Positions 51,592 through 63,021 are shown, counted from the stretch's first letter. The stretch is DNA of 64,000 bases from Deltaproteobacteria bacterium (GCA_016218915.1 JACRCQ010000037.1:1-64000), one strand, 5' to 3'. Notes: generated from the letters alone by a model not told the origin. Translations and numbers: made by a program.

Positions 51592-52809
51592 CTAGCGTCC
51601 CTGCGCCGCGCCATCTGCCCTGGCAGACGCAAACGGGCAGTTGATCTCAATCGGTCCTGAGAAACCCTGCCCGGAGCGCGCTCGCAGCACGCTGCACTGC
51701 GCAGGAACGTCCAATCGCACAGGCGTCGACGAAATGGACCGGCTCACGACCTGGCTGTTGACGATCAGCTCCGCGTCGCTCCCCTGGACCATGACCTCGA
51801 TGGAGGAAACGCCCGTGAGCGACCCGCCTGCTACCACGCCAACTCCGCCGCCTGCCGGACGCGCCATCAGCGTGCACGCAAGGGGGTCCCGGACGCATGT
51901 CCTGCCAGACCGGATCGCATCGCGGATCGATTCCCGCGACTTGTCCCTTGCCAGCACGAACAAGGTTGCGCGCAGCTGCGAGCCGTGGCTGTCGCTTCCG
52001 CCGGTGGCTGCGATCATCCTCTGCTGCACCAGGATCTCCTGGTCGAGCAGGTGGAGCACGCTGCGGAGCCCTGCCTCGGCGTCGTGGAGGATCCAGCGAT
52101 CGCGCAGCCGGCTCGCGGTCAGGTTGAACGCCTCCAGGCCATGGGCATGACGACGAAACGCGTTGATCTCCTCGGGGAACGGACCTGGGGCCGTGTACGG
52201 ACGGAACGACAGATCTGCTTTGGATTCGCTGAACATCGAGTCGAGCGGAGTCTGCAAGGGATGATTGAGAACGATCATTCCCCCATGGCGCACCCAGGCA
52301 TCGACGAACCGCTCCGGGTGGGACTGAGCCTCCTTGACGGGAAGGTCCTGAAGCACGCGCTCCACGTCTGCGAACGACAACCCCACGTGCCCCCAGCTCG
52401 CATCCGAGTACTCGAACCCAGGGATGAACAGCGTCGTGGCCCCCTCCTGGCCTGCGATGTCTTTCTCGAGCTGTCGCTGCCAGGCCACGGCGAGCTGCCG
52501 GAGGTCCGGGGACTCGAAGAACCGCGACCAGACATGGGGAGTCAGCACTGCGAAGTCGAGCCCTTCGCTTCGGGCCAGCTCCACGGTCTGCTCAAAGCTG
52601 CGAGTCACATGCGAAGGGTGATCCGGAGGCGATACGTGGCAATGAAGGTCCCCGGCCAGCACACGATAGGTCTCGCCGCCCCAGGGAGCGACCTGCGCGG
52701 GCGCGCGTCCAGGACGATGCGCGCCGGAGATGGCGAAGTCCACCATGCCCTGCTTGGAGCAGGCCCCGACGAGCAGGCTTGCAGCGATCAGCAGGACTCT
52801 GGCCTTCAT
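51592..52809 (-). CDS. PHP-domain metal-dependent phosphoesterase lipoprotein
   Basis: About 405 residues from ATG 52809, overlapping the upstream stop as ATGA. Lipobox LLVGAC (Cys17). The PHP fold is shown by AGDLHCHVSPPDH (metal-binding DLHCH), LDFAVLTPH, a central FIPGFEYSD/GHVGLSF and GGSDSHG. PHP enzymes hydrolyse phosphoester bonds with two or three metals; an exported lipidated member would act in the periplasm or at the surface on an unknown substrate. The C-terminal 90 residues look like a small beta domain. It is coupled to the Cys-rich lipoprotein upstream. Confidence 0.85.
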   Translation of the reverse strand: MKARVLLIAASLLVGACSKQGMVDFAISGAHRPGRAPAQVAPWGGETYRVLAGDLHCHVSPPDHPSHVTRSFEQTVELARSEGLDFAVLTPHVWSRFFESPDLRQLAVAWQRQLEKDIAGQEGATTLFIPGFEYSDASWGHVGLSFADVERVLQDLPVKEAQSHPERFVDAWVRHGGMIVLNHPLQTPLDSMFSESKADLSFRPYTAPGPFPEEINAFRRHAHGLEAFNLTASRLRDRWILHDAEAGLRSVLHLLDQEILVQQRMIAATGGSDSHGSQLRATLFVLARDKSRESIRDAIRSGRTCVRDPLACTLMARPAGGGVGVVAGGSLTGVSSIEVMVQGSDAELIVNSQVVSRSISSTPVRLDVPAQCSVLRARSGQGFSGPIEINCPFASARADGAAQGR

Positions 52810-53843
52810 TGGCATGCGTTGAAGCCCGGGACGGACTCGCAGCATGACACGCAGTCCCAGGTCTCGTTCAGCGACGAGCCCTGCACGCCCGCCGCACAGA
52901 ATCCCGGGCAACATCCGCCCCCATCGTTGCTCCAGCCCTGGTGGCTGAGGAACTGTCCGCAGGAAGCCTTGCACTGGCCGCCCACGCTCTTGAAGTCCGG
53001 GCTGGGGCCGCAGTGGCACTGGTGGTCGGAGCCGCACGTTTGCGACCACGGGCAGTCGCCGTCGCACGCCCCCCCGCAGCCGTCGGAGTCGCCGCACGAA
53101 GCGCCGGAGCAGCTGGGCGCGCAGCACGTGCCGCCGATGCATTGTTTGCCGCCGGAGCACGAGCACGACAGTGTGCCTCCGCATCCGTCACCGACTGACC
53201 CGCACTTGTTGCCGCAGCCCTGGGGTTTGCACCCGCACTTGTAGGGTTGCCCGCCCCCTCCGCAGGTCTGGGGCGCCGTACATGTGCCGCAGCTCACCGT
53301 GTTGCCGCAGGCATCCGAGGGAGTCCCGCACGACGCGCCCAGGCTCGCACAGGAGGGCGCCGCGCAGCCGCAGGTATTGGCCACGCCCCCGCCTCCGCAG
53401 GTCTTGGGAGCCGTGCACGAGCCGCAATCGATCGTTTCGGCGCAGCCGTCGGACATCACGCCGCACGCATTCGGCAGACCGGCACAGGTCTTGGGAGTGC
53501 AGGGCGTGGAGCCGCACTGGTTCGGGCCTCCACCGCCGCAAACCACGTTGGGCTTGCAGCTGCCGCATTCCAGCACGCTGCCGCACCCGTCCGGAGTGCT
53601 CCCGCATTCTGCTCCGATTGCCCCGCAGGTCAGGGGCACGCACGATCCGTTTCCGTCCTTTTTCGCATCCGCGGCGGCTACGTCCTGGCCTGCGTCCTTG
53701 GGGTGCTGGGGAGGCAGCGCAGTCTCTTCTCCGGTGGTGCCGCAGCCGGTGAGCAGGGCAGCAGCGGCAGCCAGGGATGCAACCGCCCCGACACCGCTGG
53801 CAAAGCACGATGGGCCTTGCTTCGGTCTCGGGGCATTGGACAT
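52806..53843 (-). CDS. Cys-rich repeat lipoprotein
   Basis: About 345 residues from ATG 53843, with GAGAGG seven or so bases upstream. Lipobox ALLTGC (Cys34). After an acidic linker it has four or more imperfect repeats of about 45 residues with C-x3-C-x2-LGASCGTPSDACGNTVSCGTC, CTAPQTCGGGG and similar blocks, roughly 50 Cys in all. The C-terminal section (CHCGPSPDFKSVGGQCKASCGQFLSHQGW) has a different Cys pattern. The product is probably a disulfide-rich surface stalk. It is co-translated with the PHP lipoprotein. Confidence 0.83.
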   Translation of the reverse strand: MSNAPRPKQGPSCFASGVGAVASLAAAAALLTGCGTTGEETALPPQHPKDAGQDVAAADAKKDGNGSCVPLTCGAIGAECGSTPDGCGSVLECGSCKPNVVCGGGGPNQCGSTPCTPKTCAGLPNACGVMSDGCAETIDCGSCTAPKTCGGGGVANTCGCAAPSCASLGASCGTPSDACGNTVSCGTCTAPQTCGGGGQPYKCGCKPQGCGNKCGSVGDGCGGTLSCSCSGGKQCIGGTCCAPSCSGASCGDSDGCGGACDGDCPWSQTCGSDHQCHCGPSPDFKSVGGQCKASCGQFLSHQGWSNDGGGCCPGFCAAGVQGSSLNETWDCVSCCESVPGFNACQ

Positions 53844-53979
53844 CTTGCGACCTCTCACGTTGGACGATCCCAACGAGAATACGAGCACAAGGCTGGATGC
53901 ACAACCGGCGCTCGAGAGGATCACGCTATCCGTCCCCGCAGCGCAGGGTTACTCTGGAAGGCCTATCCTGGAGCAGCTG

Positions 53980-54210
53980 ATGCCAGATTCGTCGCCCCCA
54001 ACCGTGTGCCCCTATTCCAAAGGTTGCCCGCTGTACCCGATGTTTTCCATGGAGAGCGTCCTTCACATGTGGATGGCATTGTACTGCGAAGCCGACTTCT
54101 CGCGCTGCGAGCGCTACCTGCTTCGCACGTCGGGCGCACAGGTGCCTCCCAGCATGATGCCCAACGGCAAGAACCTGAGCGACTACCCAGGGATCAAGAC
54201 AGGTAAATAG
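53980..54210 (+). CDS. Small cytosolic Cys protein
   Basis: Encodes 76 residues from ATG 53980 with GGAG 6-8 bases upstream. The sequence has a compact pattern, C-P-x4-C-P-x15-Y-C-x6-C-x-R-Y, followed by GAQVPPSMMPNG, which resembles short Cys domains found free or fused to signalling proteins in Deltaproteobacteria and relatives. Four Cys suggest a bound metal, and the absence of a signal peptide suggests the cytoplasm. The same frame is open much further upstream but only across the divergent lipoprotein gene. It converges on rpoD. Function unknown. Confidence 0.62.
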   Translation: MPDSSPPTVCPYSKGCPLYPMFSMESVLHMWMALYCEADFSRCERYLLRTSGAQVPPSMMPNGKNLSDYPGIKTGK

Positions 54211-54252
54211 GTCAGAAGGGAATGAGCGACGGGGAGCGTGCGCGCTGCGCGC

Positions 54253-56025
<1,773 letters not shown>

Positions 56026-56384
56026 TCGGTCGGTGAGATCCGTCTGGCGGCTGCTGCAACTCCAGCCCCGTGTTGCCTGCACGGGACTGTCGGTTTTCCC
56101 GAAGCCGCTGGCAGAATTGCCACCGGTCGGGCTGACGAAAGAGGGGGCGCGCGTGCTACCACGAAACGGGCCCTCCTGCGAAAGATCGACCAACAATGTT
56201 GCGATCCGGGTCCGAACCGGGCTTGATGGGCTGATCCGTCCAGAGCGAGACTGCTCACGCGTCAAGCGGTCGGCCCTGCGCCGCACCCTTTCATCCTCGC
56301 CGGCACAGTGACGGCCCACGGCCGTGGGAGCGAATCGCCCCTGGCCGTTCAAGCCGGGCGCAGTGCATGGTAGGGCACAGGGCC
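56026..56384. other. Divergent promoter region, 359 bp
   Basis: Lies between divergent rpoD and a lipoprotein gene and must contain both promoters, but I cannot identify convincing -35/-10 boxes. A GGTCCGAACC segment near 56208 recalls a tRNA T-loop, but no acceptor or anticodon arms can be built. No gene is seen. Confidence 0.5.
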
Positions 56385-57404
56385 ATGCTGAACCTCTCGC
56401 GAACGACTCTACTTGCCCTTTCGGCCGGCCTGCTGCTGGGCTGCTCCAACTCCAGCAGCACCGAGCCCCCTCCCCCTTCGGTCGAGCTGCTGGCCTTCAA
56501 GGCTGTCCAGGCCGACACCATGGGCACGGCGGTCGCCGAAAAGCAGCAGCTGTTCGTCAAGGTGGACATGAGCCTGCTCAACCGCATGGCCGTCGCCCTT
56601 CCGCTCAAGGCAGAGAACTTCTCGGTGCTCGGGGCAGACGAGACCTCGTATCCCGGGGACAAGGCAACGCTGGCCCTGGCGGAAGGGTGCAAGGACAACG
56701 CAGAGGTCGCTACCGGAGCCACGGAGCGTTGCTGGATCGTCTTCAGCACGCCGTCGAACGTGCTGCCCACCACAATCGTGTACACGGCACCTGACAATGT
56801 GAAGTACACGGCGCCGCTGGAGGTGACCCCGTGCCAGGCGTGCGGCGATCGCTGCCCGGACTTCACCGTCGACCCCAAGCACTGCGGAGGGTGCGACAAG
56901 CCCGTGGGGCTGGGCACGTGCGCGGAAGGCTATCCGGCCTGCCAGGCAGGAGCTTTCGCGTGCAACGGCGTCTGCGTCGATCTGCTGAAGGATCCGAAGA
57001 ACTGCGGGTCGTGCGGCAAGGATGTCGGCAAGTTCACGCTGTGCGTGGACGGCAAGCCGCAGCCATGCATGTCGCCCACGACCATGGCGTGCGACGGCAC
57101 GTGCATCGATCCGATGTACGATTCCAAGAACTGCGGCTCATGCGGTCACGCATGCACCCAGGGAGCCTGCTCCAAGGGGCTGTGCTGCGAGAACAAGGAG
57201 TCCACCGATCGCGTCGACTGCGCCACCGTGTGCGGCGACATGAAGTGCGAAGCGATCGGCGGAACCTACGAGTCGACCAACTGCACGCCGTCCAAGATCG
57301 TTCTGCTCGGTTTGGGTACCTGCAACGACGTTCCCCTGGAGAAGGACGTGAGTGACGGCTGCGAGGTGGTCTTCAAGCACATCGACTGCAGCTGCTGCCA
57401 GTAG
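56385..57404 (+). CDS. Cys-rich lipoprotein with NCGSCG motifs
   Basis: About 339 residues from ATG 56385, giving lipobox LLLGC (Cys20); an ATG six codons upstream is an alternative. The N-terminal domain (40-150) is a beta-rich unit without Cys motifs until CKDNAEVATGATERCW. From about 155 there are repeats of the type KHCGGCDKPV, KNCGSCGKDVG, KNCGSCGHACTQGAC with ACNGVCVDL and ACDGTCIDPM, widespread in myxobacterial surface proteins. The end has CCENKESTDRVDCATVCGDMKC. It is the first gene of a forward run that reaches the second ECF sigma pair. Confidence 0.8.
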   Translation: MLNLSRTTLLALSAGLLLGCSNSSSTEPPPPSVELLAFKAVQADTMGTAVAEKQQLFVKVDMSLLNRMAVALPLKAENFSVLGADETSYPGDKATLALAEGCKDNAEVATGATERCWIVFSTPSNVLPTTIVYTAPDNVKYTAPLEVTPCQACGDRCPDFTVDPKHCGGCDKPVGLGTCAEGYPACQAGAFACNGVCVDLLKDPKNCGSCGKDVGKFTLCVDGKPQPCMSPTTMACDGTCIDPMYDSKNCGSCGHACTQGACSKGLCCENKESTDRVDCATVCGDMKCEAIGGTYESTNCTPSKIVLLGLGTCNDVPLEKDVSDGCEVVFKHIDCSCCQ

Positions 57405-57505
57405 GATCGCATTATTCGGCTCGCGTGGAATTCAGGTTGCCGGCGCGATCGCCTGGAGGCCGAACCTTTCATCTGGTGCGCGGTCTGGTATCCTTGAGCC
57501 AAACC

Positions 57506-59398
57506 ATGCGCAATCGCTTGCATCTTCTGGGCGTGGTGGCGATCGCCACCTGGATGGGGATGATCTATGCGGCCGGCTGCTCGGCCAACTCCTCCGAATC
57601 GGAGTTCGGCGGGGGCGTCGGCGGCAGCGGAGGTGCGTTCATCCCAGATGCTCCCGGTGGGGATGGCCAGATGTTCGGGTGCAACGCGTGCCTGGGCACG
57701 AAGTACACGGTCTGCGACGAGAACGGCAAGGAGATCGACCACAAGGAGTGCGCCCCGCAGATCTGCGCGCCCGGGGTCGGGTGCGTGGAGTGCCAGCCCA
57801 ACAAGAACATGTGCGTGGGCAACGAGGTGCATGCCTGCACGGCGGAAGGCAAGCCCGGGGACCTGATCGAGACGTGCGACACCGGAGCCGGCAAGCTCTG
57901 CGGCGACGGCAAGTGCGGGTCCGAATGCGAGCTCGTCTCTGGCCAGCCCTCCAACGTGGGGTGCGAGTTCTGGGCCGTGGATCTGGATCAGCAGGACGCG
58001 ATGAATGATCCTGCGAGCGCTCCCTGGGGTGTGGTCCTTTCGAACGCCAGCCAGGCGCAGGCCAACGTCACCATCGAGATCAACGATGCAGCGGTCGGTG
58101 AAACGCCCGTGCCCACGGTCGTCACGCAGGTCTCCGTGGGTCCGGGCGATCTCAAGCAGATCGTCCTTCCCACGCGCGAGCTCGACTGCGGGACCAAGCC
58201 CAACGACTACAAGTCGCCGGGCACCTGCCTGTCGTCCCGTGCCTTCCGGATCACCTCCTCGGCTCCCATCGTCGTCTACCAGTTCAACGTGTTCACCAAC
58301 ACGTACTCCAACGACGCATCGCTGCTGCTTCCCACCAATGCGCTGGGCAAGATCCACCGCGTCATCGGCTGGGTCGCCGGGCACCCGTTTCCGACCAACT
58401 TCCCTGGAATCGGGACCATCATCGACCGGTCCTACGTCACGGTCGTGGGCACCAAGGAGAACACCCTGGTCAAGGTGCGCCCGAGCTGGCGTATACGCGG
58501 CAATCCACCGATCGCGGCGACTGGACCTGGCGAATCCATCGACATCACGATCGGACCGTTCGACGTGCTCAATCTGGAGACGGACGACGCCCTCATGAAG
58601 GAGGACATGAAGGTCGCCACGGATCTTACGGGCACGATCGTGGAATCCACGCAGCCGGTCGCAGTCTTCAGCGGCGTCGAATCAACCCAGTCCCCTGCAG
58701 GATTCGAGATTCCCACCTACCCGGGGTGGGGCACCGGCGATACGTGCTGCCTGGATCACCTCGAGGAGCAGATCTTCCCGGTCGAGTCGGTGGGCATGCA
58801 CTACGTGATCACGCGCAGCCCGATTCGTTCGACGAGCAGCTGGCGCGAGCCGGACGTGATCCGGTTCCTCGGGGTGGCCGAGGACGCGGAGGTCAAGACG
58901 ACGCTGCCGCCGCCGTACGATTCGTTCACGATCCAGCCGGGAGAGGTGATCACCACGTGGGCGCAGAACGACTTCGTAGTCGAGTCGAGCAAGCCCGTGA
59001 TGGTCGGGCAGATCCTGATCAGCAACGGCTATGTCGAAGGGGCGGTCATCGGGGATCCGTCGCTCACGATCTACCCGCCGGTGGAGCAGTACCGGACCGA
59101 GTACGTGATCCTGACCCCGAACTCCTGGGACAAGAACTACGTGGTGATATCCGTGGAAGTTGGAACGGACGTGCAGCTCGATGGCAGCGCGACGACGGGC
59201 TGCACTACGGAGTCGGCCGGCACGGTGCTGGGGATCCAGTACGAGTCGCGGCGCTGTCCGCTCAACGAGGGAGTGCACCATTTGTCGGGCGCCAAGCCCT
59301 TCGGCATCGTGGCCTACGGCTACGGCAGCGCCGGGTCCTACGCCTTCGCTGGCGGTGCGGACGTGAAGAAGATCTACAATCCGCCGCCGCTCAAGTAG
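57506..59398 (+). CDS. Lipoprotein with IgGFc-binding-like domain
   Basis: About 630 residues from ATG 57506, lipobox IYAAGC (Cys25). A Cys-containing N-terminal part (CNACLGTKYTVC, CVECQPNKNMCVGNEVHAC) precedes a large domain from about 150 with WAVDLDQQD, APWGVVLSNASQAQANVTIEI, AFRITSSAPIVVYQFN, DASLLLPTNAL and FGIVAYGYGSAGSYAFAGG, which matches the IgGFc-binding N-terminal domain found in mucin-associated FCGBP and many bacterial surface proteins. It is likely an adhesion or surface module. A 101-bp gap precedes it, 48 bp follow. Confidence 0.85.
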   Translation: MRNRLHLLGVVAIATWMGMIYAAGCSANSSESEFGGGVGGSGGAFIPDAPGGDGQMFGCNACLGTKYTVCDENGKEIDHKECAPQICAPGVGCVECQPNKNMCVGNEVHACTAEGKPGDLIETCDTGAGKLCGDGKCGSECELVSGQPSNVGCEFWAVDLDQQDAMNDPASAPWGVVLSNASQAQANVTIEINDAAVGETPVPTVVTQVSVGPGDLKQIVLPTRELDCGTKPNDYKSPGTCLSSRAFRITSSAPIVVYQFNVFTNTYSNDASLLLPTNALGKIHRVIGWVAGHPFPTNFPGIGTIIDRSYVTVVGTKENTLVKVRPSWRIRGNPPIAATGPGESIDITIGPFDVLNLETDDALMKEDMKVATDLTGTIVESTQPVAVFSGVESTQSPAGFEIPTYPGWGTGDTCCLDHLEEQIFPVESVGMHYVITRSPIRSTSSWREPDVIRFLGVAEDAEVKTTLPPPYDSFTIQPGEVITTWAQNDFVVESSKPVMVGQILISNGYVEGAVIGDPSLTIYPPVEQYRTEYVILTPNSWDKNYVVISVEVGTDVQLDGSATTGCTTESAGTVLGIQYESRRCPLNEGVHHLSGAKPFGIVAYGYGSAGSYAFAGGADVKKIYNPPPLK

Positions 59399-59446
59399 CC
59401 TAGCATCCACCGCCGCAGCCACCACCTCGGGCCAGGAGCCCTTGCC

Positions 59447-61279
59447 ATGAACCTGCCTTCTTCCATCCGAATCATCGTCGGAGCCTGCACGCTCGGACTG
59501 GTGTTGTGCGACTCCAGGGATGCCTCGGCCTGCACGAGCATGCTGGTGACACGGGGCGCGACTGCCGACGGGTCGACGATGATCACCTACACGGCAGACT
59601 CCCACGAGCTGTACGGCGAGCTGTACTTCCGCGCTGCGGGGCGCCACCCCGCAGGCTCCATGATGGAGATCCGGGAGTGGGATACGGACAAGCCGCTGGG
59701 ATCGATTCCCCAGGTGGCGCAGACCTGGCGCGTGGTCGGGAACATGAACGAGCACCAGGTGGCCGTCGGCGAGACCACGTTCGGAGGGCAGGAAGCCCTG
59801 GAGAATCCCAAGGGTGGGATTGACTACGGAAGCCTGATGTACGTGTCTTTGCAGCGGGCCAAGACGGCGCGCGAGGTCATCGCCGTGATGGCGCAGCTGG
59901 TGGAAGCGCACGGCTATGCCAGCAAGGGCGAGTCGTTCTCCATCTCGGATCCGAACGAGGTCTGGCTGATGGAGATGATCGGCAAGGGGCCAGGGAGCCT
60001 GGGAGCCAACTGGGTGGCGATGCGCGTGCCGGACGGCTACGTCACGGCGCACGCGAACCAGTCCCGGATTCGCAAGTTCCCCCTGCACGATCCGGACAAC
60101 TGCCTGTACTCCAAGGACGTGATCTCCTTTGCCCGCGACAAGGGCTACTTCTCGGGCAAGGATGAGGACTTCTCCTTTGCGGATGCGTACGAGAAGGTGA
60201 ATTGCGACGACATCCGGGCGTGCGACGCGCGGGTCTGGCTCTTCTACCATCGGGTCGCCCCCTCGATGAAGATCCCGATGGACTACGTGAAGTGCAAGCC
60301 GGGCGCACCTCCGCTTCCGATGTGGGTCAAGCCGGACAGCAAGCTTACCCCGCGCGACCTGATCCGGATCATGCGCGATCACTACGAGGACACCGACTTC
60401 GACATGCGCCACGACGTGGGCGCAGGGCCCTATTCCGTGCCCTACCGCTGGCGCCCCATGCGGTGGAAGGTCGACGGCAAGAGCTACGTCCACGAGCGGG
60501 CGATTGCCACGCAGCAGACAGGGTTCTCCTTTGCGACCCAGTCGCGAGCCTTCCTTCCCAATCCGGTGGGAGGGGTGCTCTGGTTCTCGGTCGACGATGC
60601 GGCGAGCACCGTGTACGTGCCCATGTACGTCGGTATCCGGAAGGTTTCGAAGCCCTACGCGGTGGGGACTGGATCGTTCACCAAGTACGCTCCGGACTCG
60701 GCCTTCTGGGTCTTCAACACGGTCGCAAACCAGGCATATGGCCGTTACAGCGACATGATCGTGGACATCCAGAAAGTCCAAGGCGAGTTCGAGAACGAGT
60801 TCTTCAACGAGCAGTCCCGGGTAGAGGAGAAGGCGGCCACGCTCTTCAAGACCTCGCCCGGCGCGGCTGAGGAGATGCTCACGAAGTACTCGGATCAGGC
60901 GGGAGAGCGCGTGGTGGCGCGGTGGCAGAAGCTCAGCCAGGAGCTGCTGGTCAAGTACCTCGATGGCAACGTGCGCGATGACAAAGGGAAGGTCACGCAC
61001 CCGCCCTACCCGGAGAAATGGTACCGGCACATCGCCAAGGACACAGGGGAGCGCGTGCGTGTGGAGAACGCGCCCTCCGCTTCGGCCTCTGCCTCGGCCA
61101 GTGCAGCTCCTTCCGCCGCACCTTCCCCTTCAGCCTCGACCCAACCCGCAGCGTCAGCGCCTTCATCCAAGTGCTCCGTGGGCCCGGCGGGAAGTGCGAC
61201 CGGGCGCTGGGCCATGCTCGCAGCCCTGATCGGTGCGATCCGATGGCTGCGCCGCAGTGCTCGTCCAGGCAGGACCTGA
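59447..61279 (+). CDS. C69-family (dipeptidase-like) N-terminal nucleophile hydrolase, surface-anchored
   Basis: Encodes 610 residues. The signal peptide ends DASA, exposing Cys29 of CTSMLVTRGATADGS, the catalytic N-terminal Cys of C69 peptidases. Conserved blocks include GNMNEHQVAVGETTFGG, DYGSLMYVSLQRAKTAREVI, SFSISDPNEVWLMEMIG and AHANQSRIR. Relatives cleave dipeptides or act as aminoacylases. A Ser/Ala/Pro linker (1070-1110 in base triplets past the catalytic core, residues about 545-570) leads to KCSVGPAG, a hydrophobic segment and RWLRR, resembling a single-Cys version of the MYXO-CTERM signal. It is the neighbour of the IgGFc-type protein. Confidence 0.87.
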   Translation: MNLPSSIRIIVGACTLGLVLCDSRDASACTSMLVTRGATADGSTMITYTADSHELYGELYFRAAGRHPAGSMMEIREWDTDKPLGSIPQVAQTWRVVGNMNEHQVAVGETTFGGQEALENPKGGIDYGSLMYVSLQRAKTAREVIAVMAQLVEAHGYASKGESFSISDPNEVWLMEMIGKGPGSLGANWVAMRVPDGYVTAHANQSRIRKFPLHDPDNCLYSKDVISFARDKGYFSGKDEDFSFADAYEKVNCDDIRACDARVWLFYHRVAPSMKIPMDYVKCKPGAPPLPMWVKPDSKLTPRDLIRIMRDHYEDTDFDMRHDVGAGPYSVPYRWRPMRWKVDGKSYVHERAIATQQTGFSFATQSRAFLPNPVGGVLWFSVDDAASTVYVPMYVGIRKVSKPYAVGTGSFTKYAPDSAFWVFNTVANQAYGRYSDMIVDIQKVQGEFENEFFNEQSRVEEKAATLFKTSPGAAEEMLTKYSDQAGERVVARWQKLSQELLVKYLDGNVRDDKGKVTHPPYPEKWYRHIAKDTGERVRVENAPSASASASASAAPSAAPSPSASTQPAASAPSSKCSVGPAGSATGRWAMLAALIGAIRWLRRSARPGRT

Positions 61280-61327
61280 CAGCGGAGGTGGATCTCGGCT
61301 GCAAACCGGTGCACCATCCGGCCGAGC

Positions 61328-62413
61328 ATGGGACCGGGCAGCCACCGCACTTTCTCCGGAGCGCTTCGAGCCGGTGCCTGCGCATGCGCGGCGTGCGCAA
61401 CACTCCTGCTGGGGACAGCGGCGGGGCACGCACAGGAGACGCATGGAGTGCGCGATGCCATCGAGCTGCAGGCTGGACGCTGCCTCGATCATGGCGGGCT
61501 CGCGGGGCGCGCGACGGTCTGGCTCGGACGCGACCGGATTGATCAGCGCGTGCGAGTGCGGGTCGTGGAGACCCCGTCTCGGGGCGTCGACATCACCGTG
61601 CTGCGCGAAGGGGCTCCGGTTGCCGAACGCCACCTCAAACCAGCCACAATTCCCTGCGCAGACCTTCAGGCTGCTGTGGGACTTGCCGTGGCGCTGGCCA
61701 TTGATGCGACGTTCCTGCAGGAGCTCATGAGCGAGCCAACCACGGTCCTCGCCCCTCCGGTGATCGCCACTTCGCCACCTGCCCAGGCTTCGGCGCCCAT
61801 CCAGTCCCAGCCGTCGGCGCAGACTCCATCGCTTCCCCTGGCCCAGGCTGCCCAGCCGCAGCCATCGCCACCGCCGCTTGCGTCAGGGCCGGACAACCGT
61901 GCTTCACTCGCTGGCAAGGCGGCGATCCACGGATGGGTCGGCGTTGTTCCTTCGACGACCCTGGGCGGCTCTTTTGGCGTCGACCTGGGATGGCCCAGCG
62001 CCGCACTGCAGCTTTCCGGGTGGGGAACGATCGGTCGCGAGTCCCAGCTCGGCGCAGGCCGGGTCGACGTGAGCATGCTGGCGGGGCGTCTGGATGGTTG
62101 CGGCCGAAAGCCGATGGGGCGCTGGACCGGCATCGGATGCGTGGGGGCGATCGCCGGACGTTGGGTGGCGCGAGGAGGAGACTATCGGGAGAACTACGCG
62201 CCCGCGCTGCCTTGGGCAGCCGTGGCCGTGCGTGTGGCAACGCAATGGGAGGTGGGGCGGTTCGTGGCCATCGAGGTCGCGGTGGATGGGTTCTTTCCCT
62301 TTGCTCGTCCGAGGCTGGACGTGGTTGGAACCGATGGCGCGGTTGCGACGTCGCTCCAGGCGCCGGCTGCGGGGTTTGGCATCGGTGTGGGTCCGGTTCT
62401 CACCTTTTTCTGA
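61328..62413 (+). CDS. Exported protein, probable outer-membrane barrel, second ECF module
   Basis: Encodes 361 residues. N-terminal signal peptide (ACAACATLLLGTAAGHA). Residues 37-135 form a small domain (VDITVLREGAPVAERHLKP, CADLQAAVGLAVALAIDATFLQEL), followed by a Pro/Ala/Gln linker and, from about 195, amphipathic strands (AAIHGWVGVVPSTTLGGSFGVDLGW to GFGIGVGPVLTFF) ending in a terminal Phe typical of barrels. The plan matches the protein at 34493-35605. It ends 20 bases before the sigma gene. Confidence 0.68.
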   Translation: MGPGSHRTFSGALRAGACACAACATLLLGTAAGHAQETHGVRDAIELQAGRCLDHGGLAGRATVWLGRDRIDQRVRVRVVETPSRGVDITVLREGAPVAERHLKPATIPCADLQAAVGLAVALAIDATFLQELMSEPTTVLAPPVIATSPPAQASAPIQSQPSAQTPSLPLAQAAQPQPSPPPLASGPDNRASLAGKAAIHGWVGVVPSTTLGGSFGVDLGWPSAALQLSGWGTIGRESQLGAGRVDVSMLAGRLDGCGRKPMGRWTGIGCVGAIAGRWVARGGDYRENYAPALPWAAVAVRVATQWEVGRFVAIEVAVDGFFPFARPRLDVVGTDGAVATSLQAPAAGFGIGVGPVLTFF

Positions 62414-62433
62414 AGGTTGTGGGCAGCGGGGAC

Positions 62434-63021
62434 ATGAAAGAGCGTGGACCTGGTACCGACTCTCCGACGCGCCCCGTACGCAGCGATGCGGAAGCCCTGT
62501 TCAGGGAGCACGGGCGTTACGTCGCCGGGTTCCTGTCGCGGCTCGGGGTGCGGGGGCCGGATGTCGATGATCTCGTCCAGGAGGTCTTCCTCGTGGTGCA
62601 CCGGCAGGGAGGGCACGTGGCCGGGCCTGCGCGGCCAACCACGTGGCTTGCGGAGATCGCGCTGCGGGTGGCGATGGCGGCGCGGCGCAAAGGGCGGCGC
62701 ACCTCGTTGCTGTCGGATCCAGAGCGAGCCGAAGGAGTACCAGAGCACATGACGCCGCACGACGAGCTGGTCCATGCGCGCGCGGTGCGGAGCGTGCAGG
62801 CAGCGCTCGACGGGCTCGATCTGGAGCGTCGCGCGATCTTCGTGCTCTACGAGATGGAAGGCGAGAGCTGCGACGCGATTGCAGCGACGTTCGGCATTCC
62901 GGTGGGTACGGTGTATTCTCGGCTGCACACGGCGCGCGACGAGTTCCTGCACGCCTATGCTCGGCTGGTCGGAATGGAGCCATCGTCGTTGCGGGGTGGG
63001 CCCGCGGGGAGCAGCACATGA
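62434..63021 (+). CDS. ECF-family RNA polymerase sigma factor
   Basis: About 195 residues from ATG 62434. Region 2: SDAEALFREHGRYVAGFLSRLGVRGPDVDDLVQEVFLVVHRQ, with an adjacent TTWLAEIALRVAMAARRKGRR. Region 4: ALDGLDLERRAIFVLYEMEGESCDAIAATFGIPVGTVYSRLHTARDEF. The TGA overlaps the next ATG (ATGA 63018-63021). The second ECF sigma in the window, only distantly like the one at 36531-37163. It is probably co-transcribed with the preceding barrel gene and the following membrane protein. Confidence 0.92.
   Translation: MKERGPGTDSPTRPVRSDAEALFREHGRYVAGFLSRLGVRGPDVDDLVQEVFLVVHRQGGHVAGPARPTTWLAEIALRVAMAARRKGRRTSLLSDPERAEGVPEHMTPHDELVHARAVRSVQAALDGLDLERRAIFVLYEMEGESCDAIAATFGIPVGTVYSRLHTARDEFLHAYARLVGMEPSSLRGGPAGSST

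Noticed and set aside
50657..51595. Alternative 312-codon frame on the plus strand
   Set aside because: It overlaps the Sel1-like lipoprotein frame nearly completely but has no signal peptide, Cys pattern or repeats.
56190..56235. tRNA-like T-loop (GGTCCGAACC)
   Set aside because: The flanking bases do not form a T-stem of correct polarity, and no anticodon or acceptor arm can be folded.
58682..61030. A 782-codon minus-strand frame
   Set aside because: It is antisense to the IgGFc-binding-like and C69 genes, which have clear domain motifs, signal peptides and starts.
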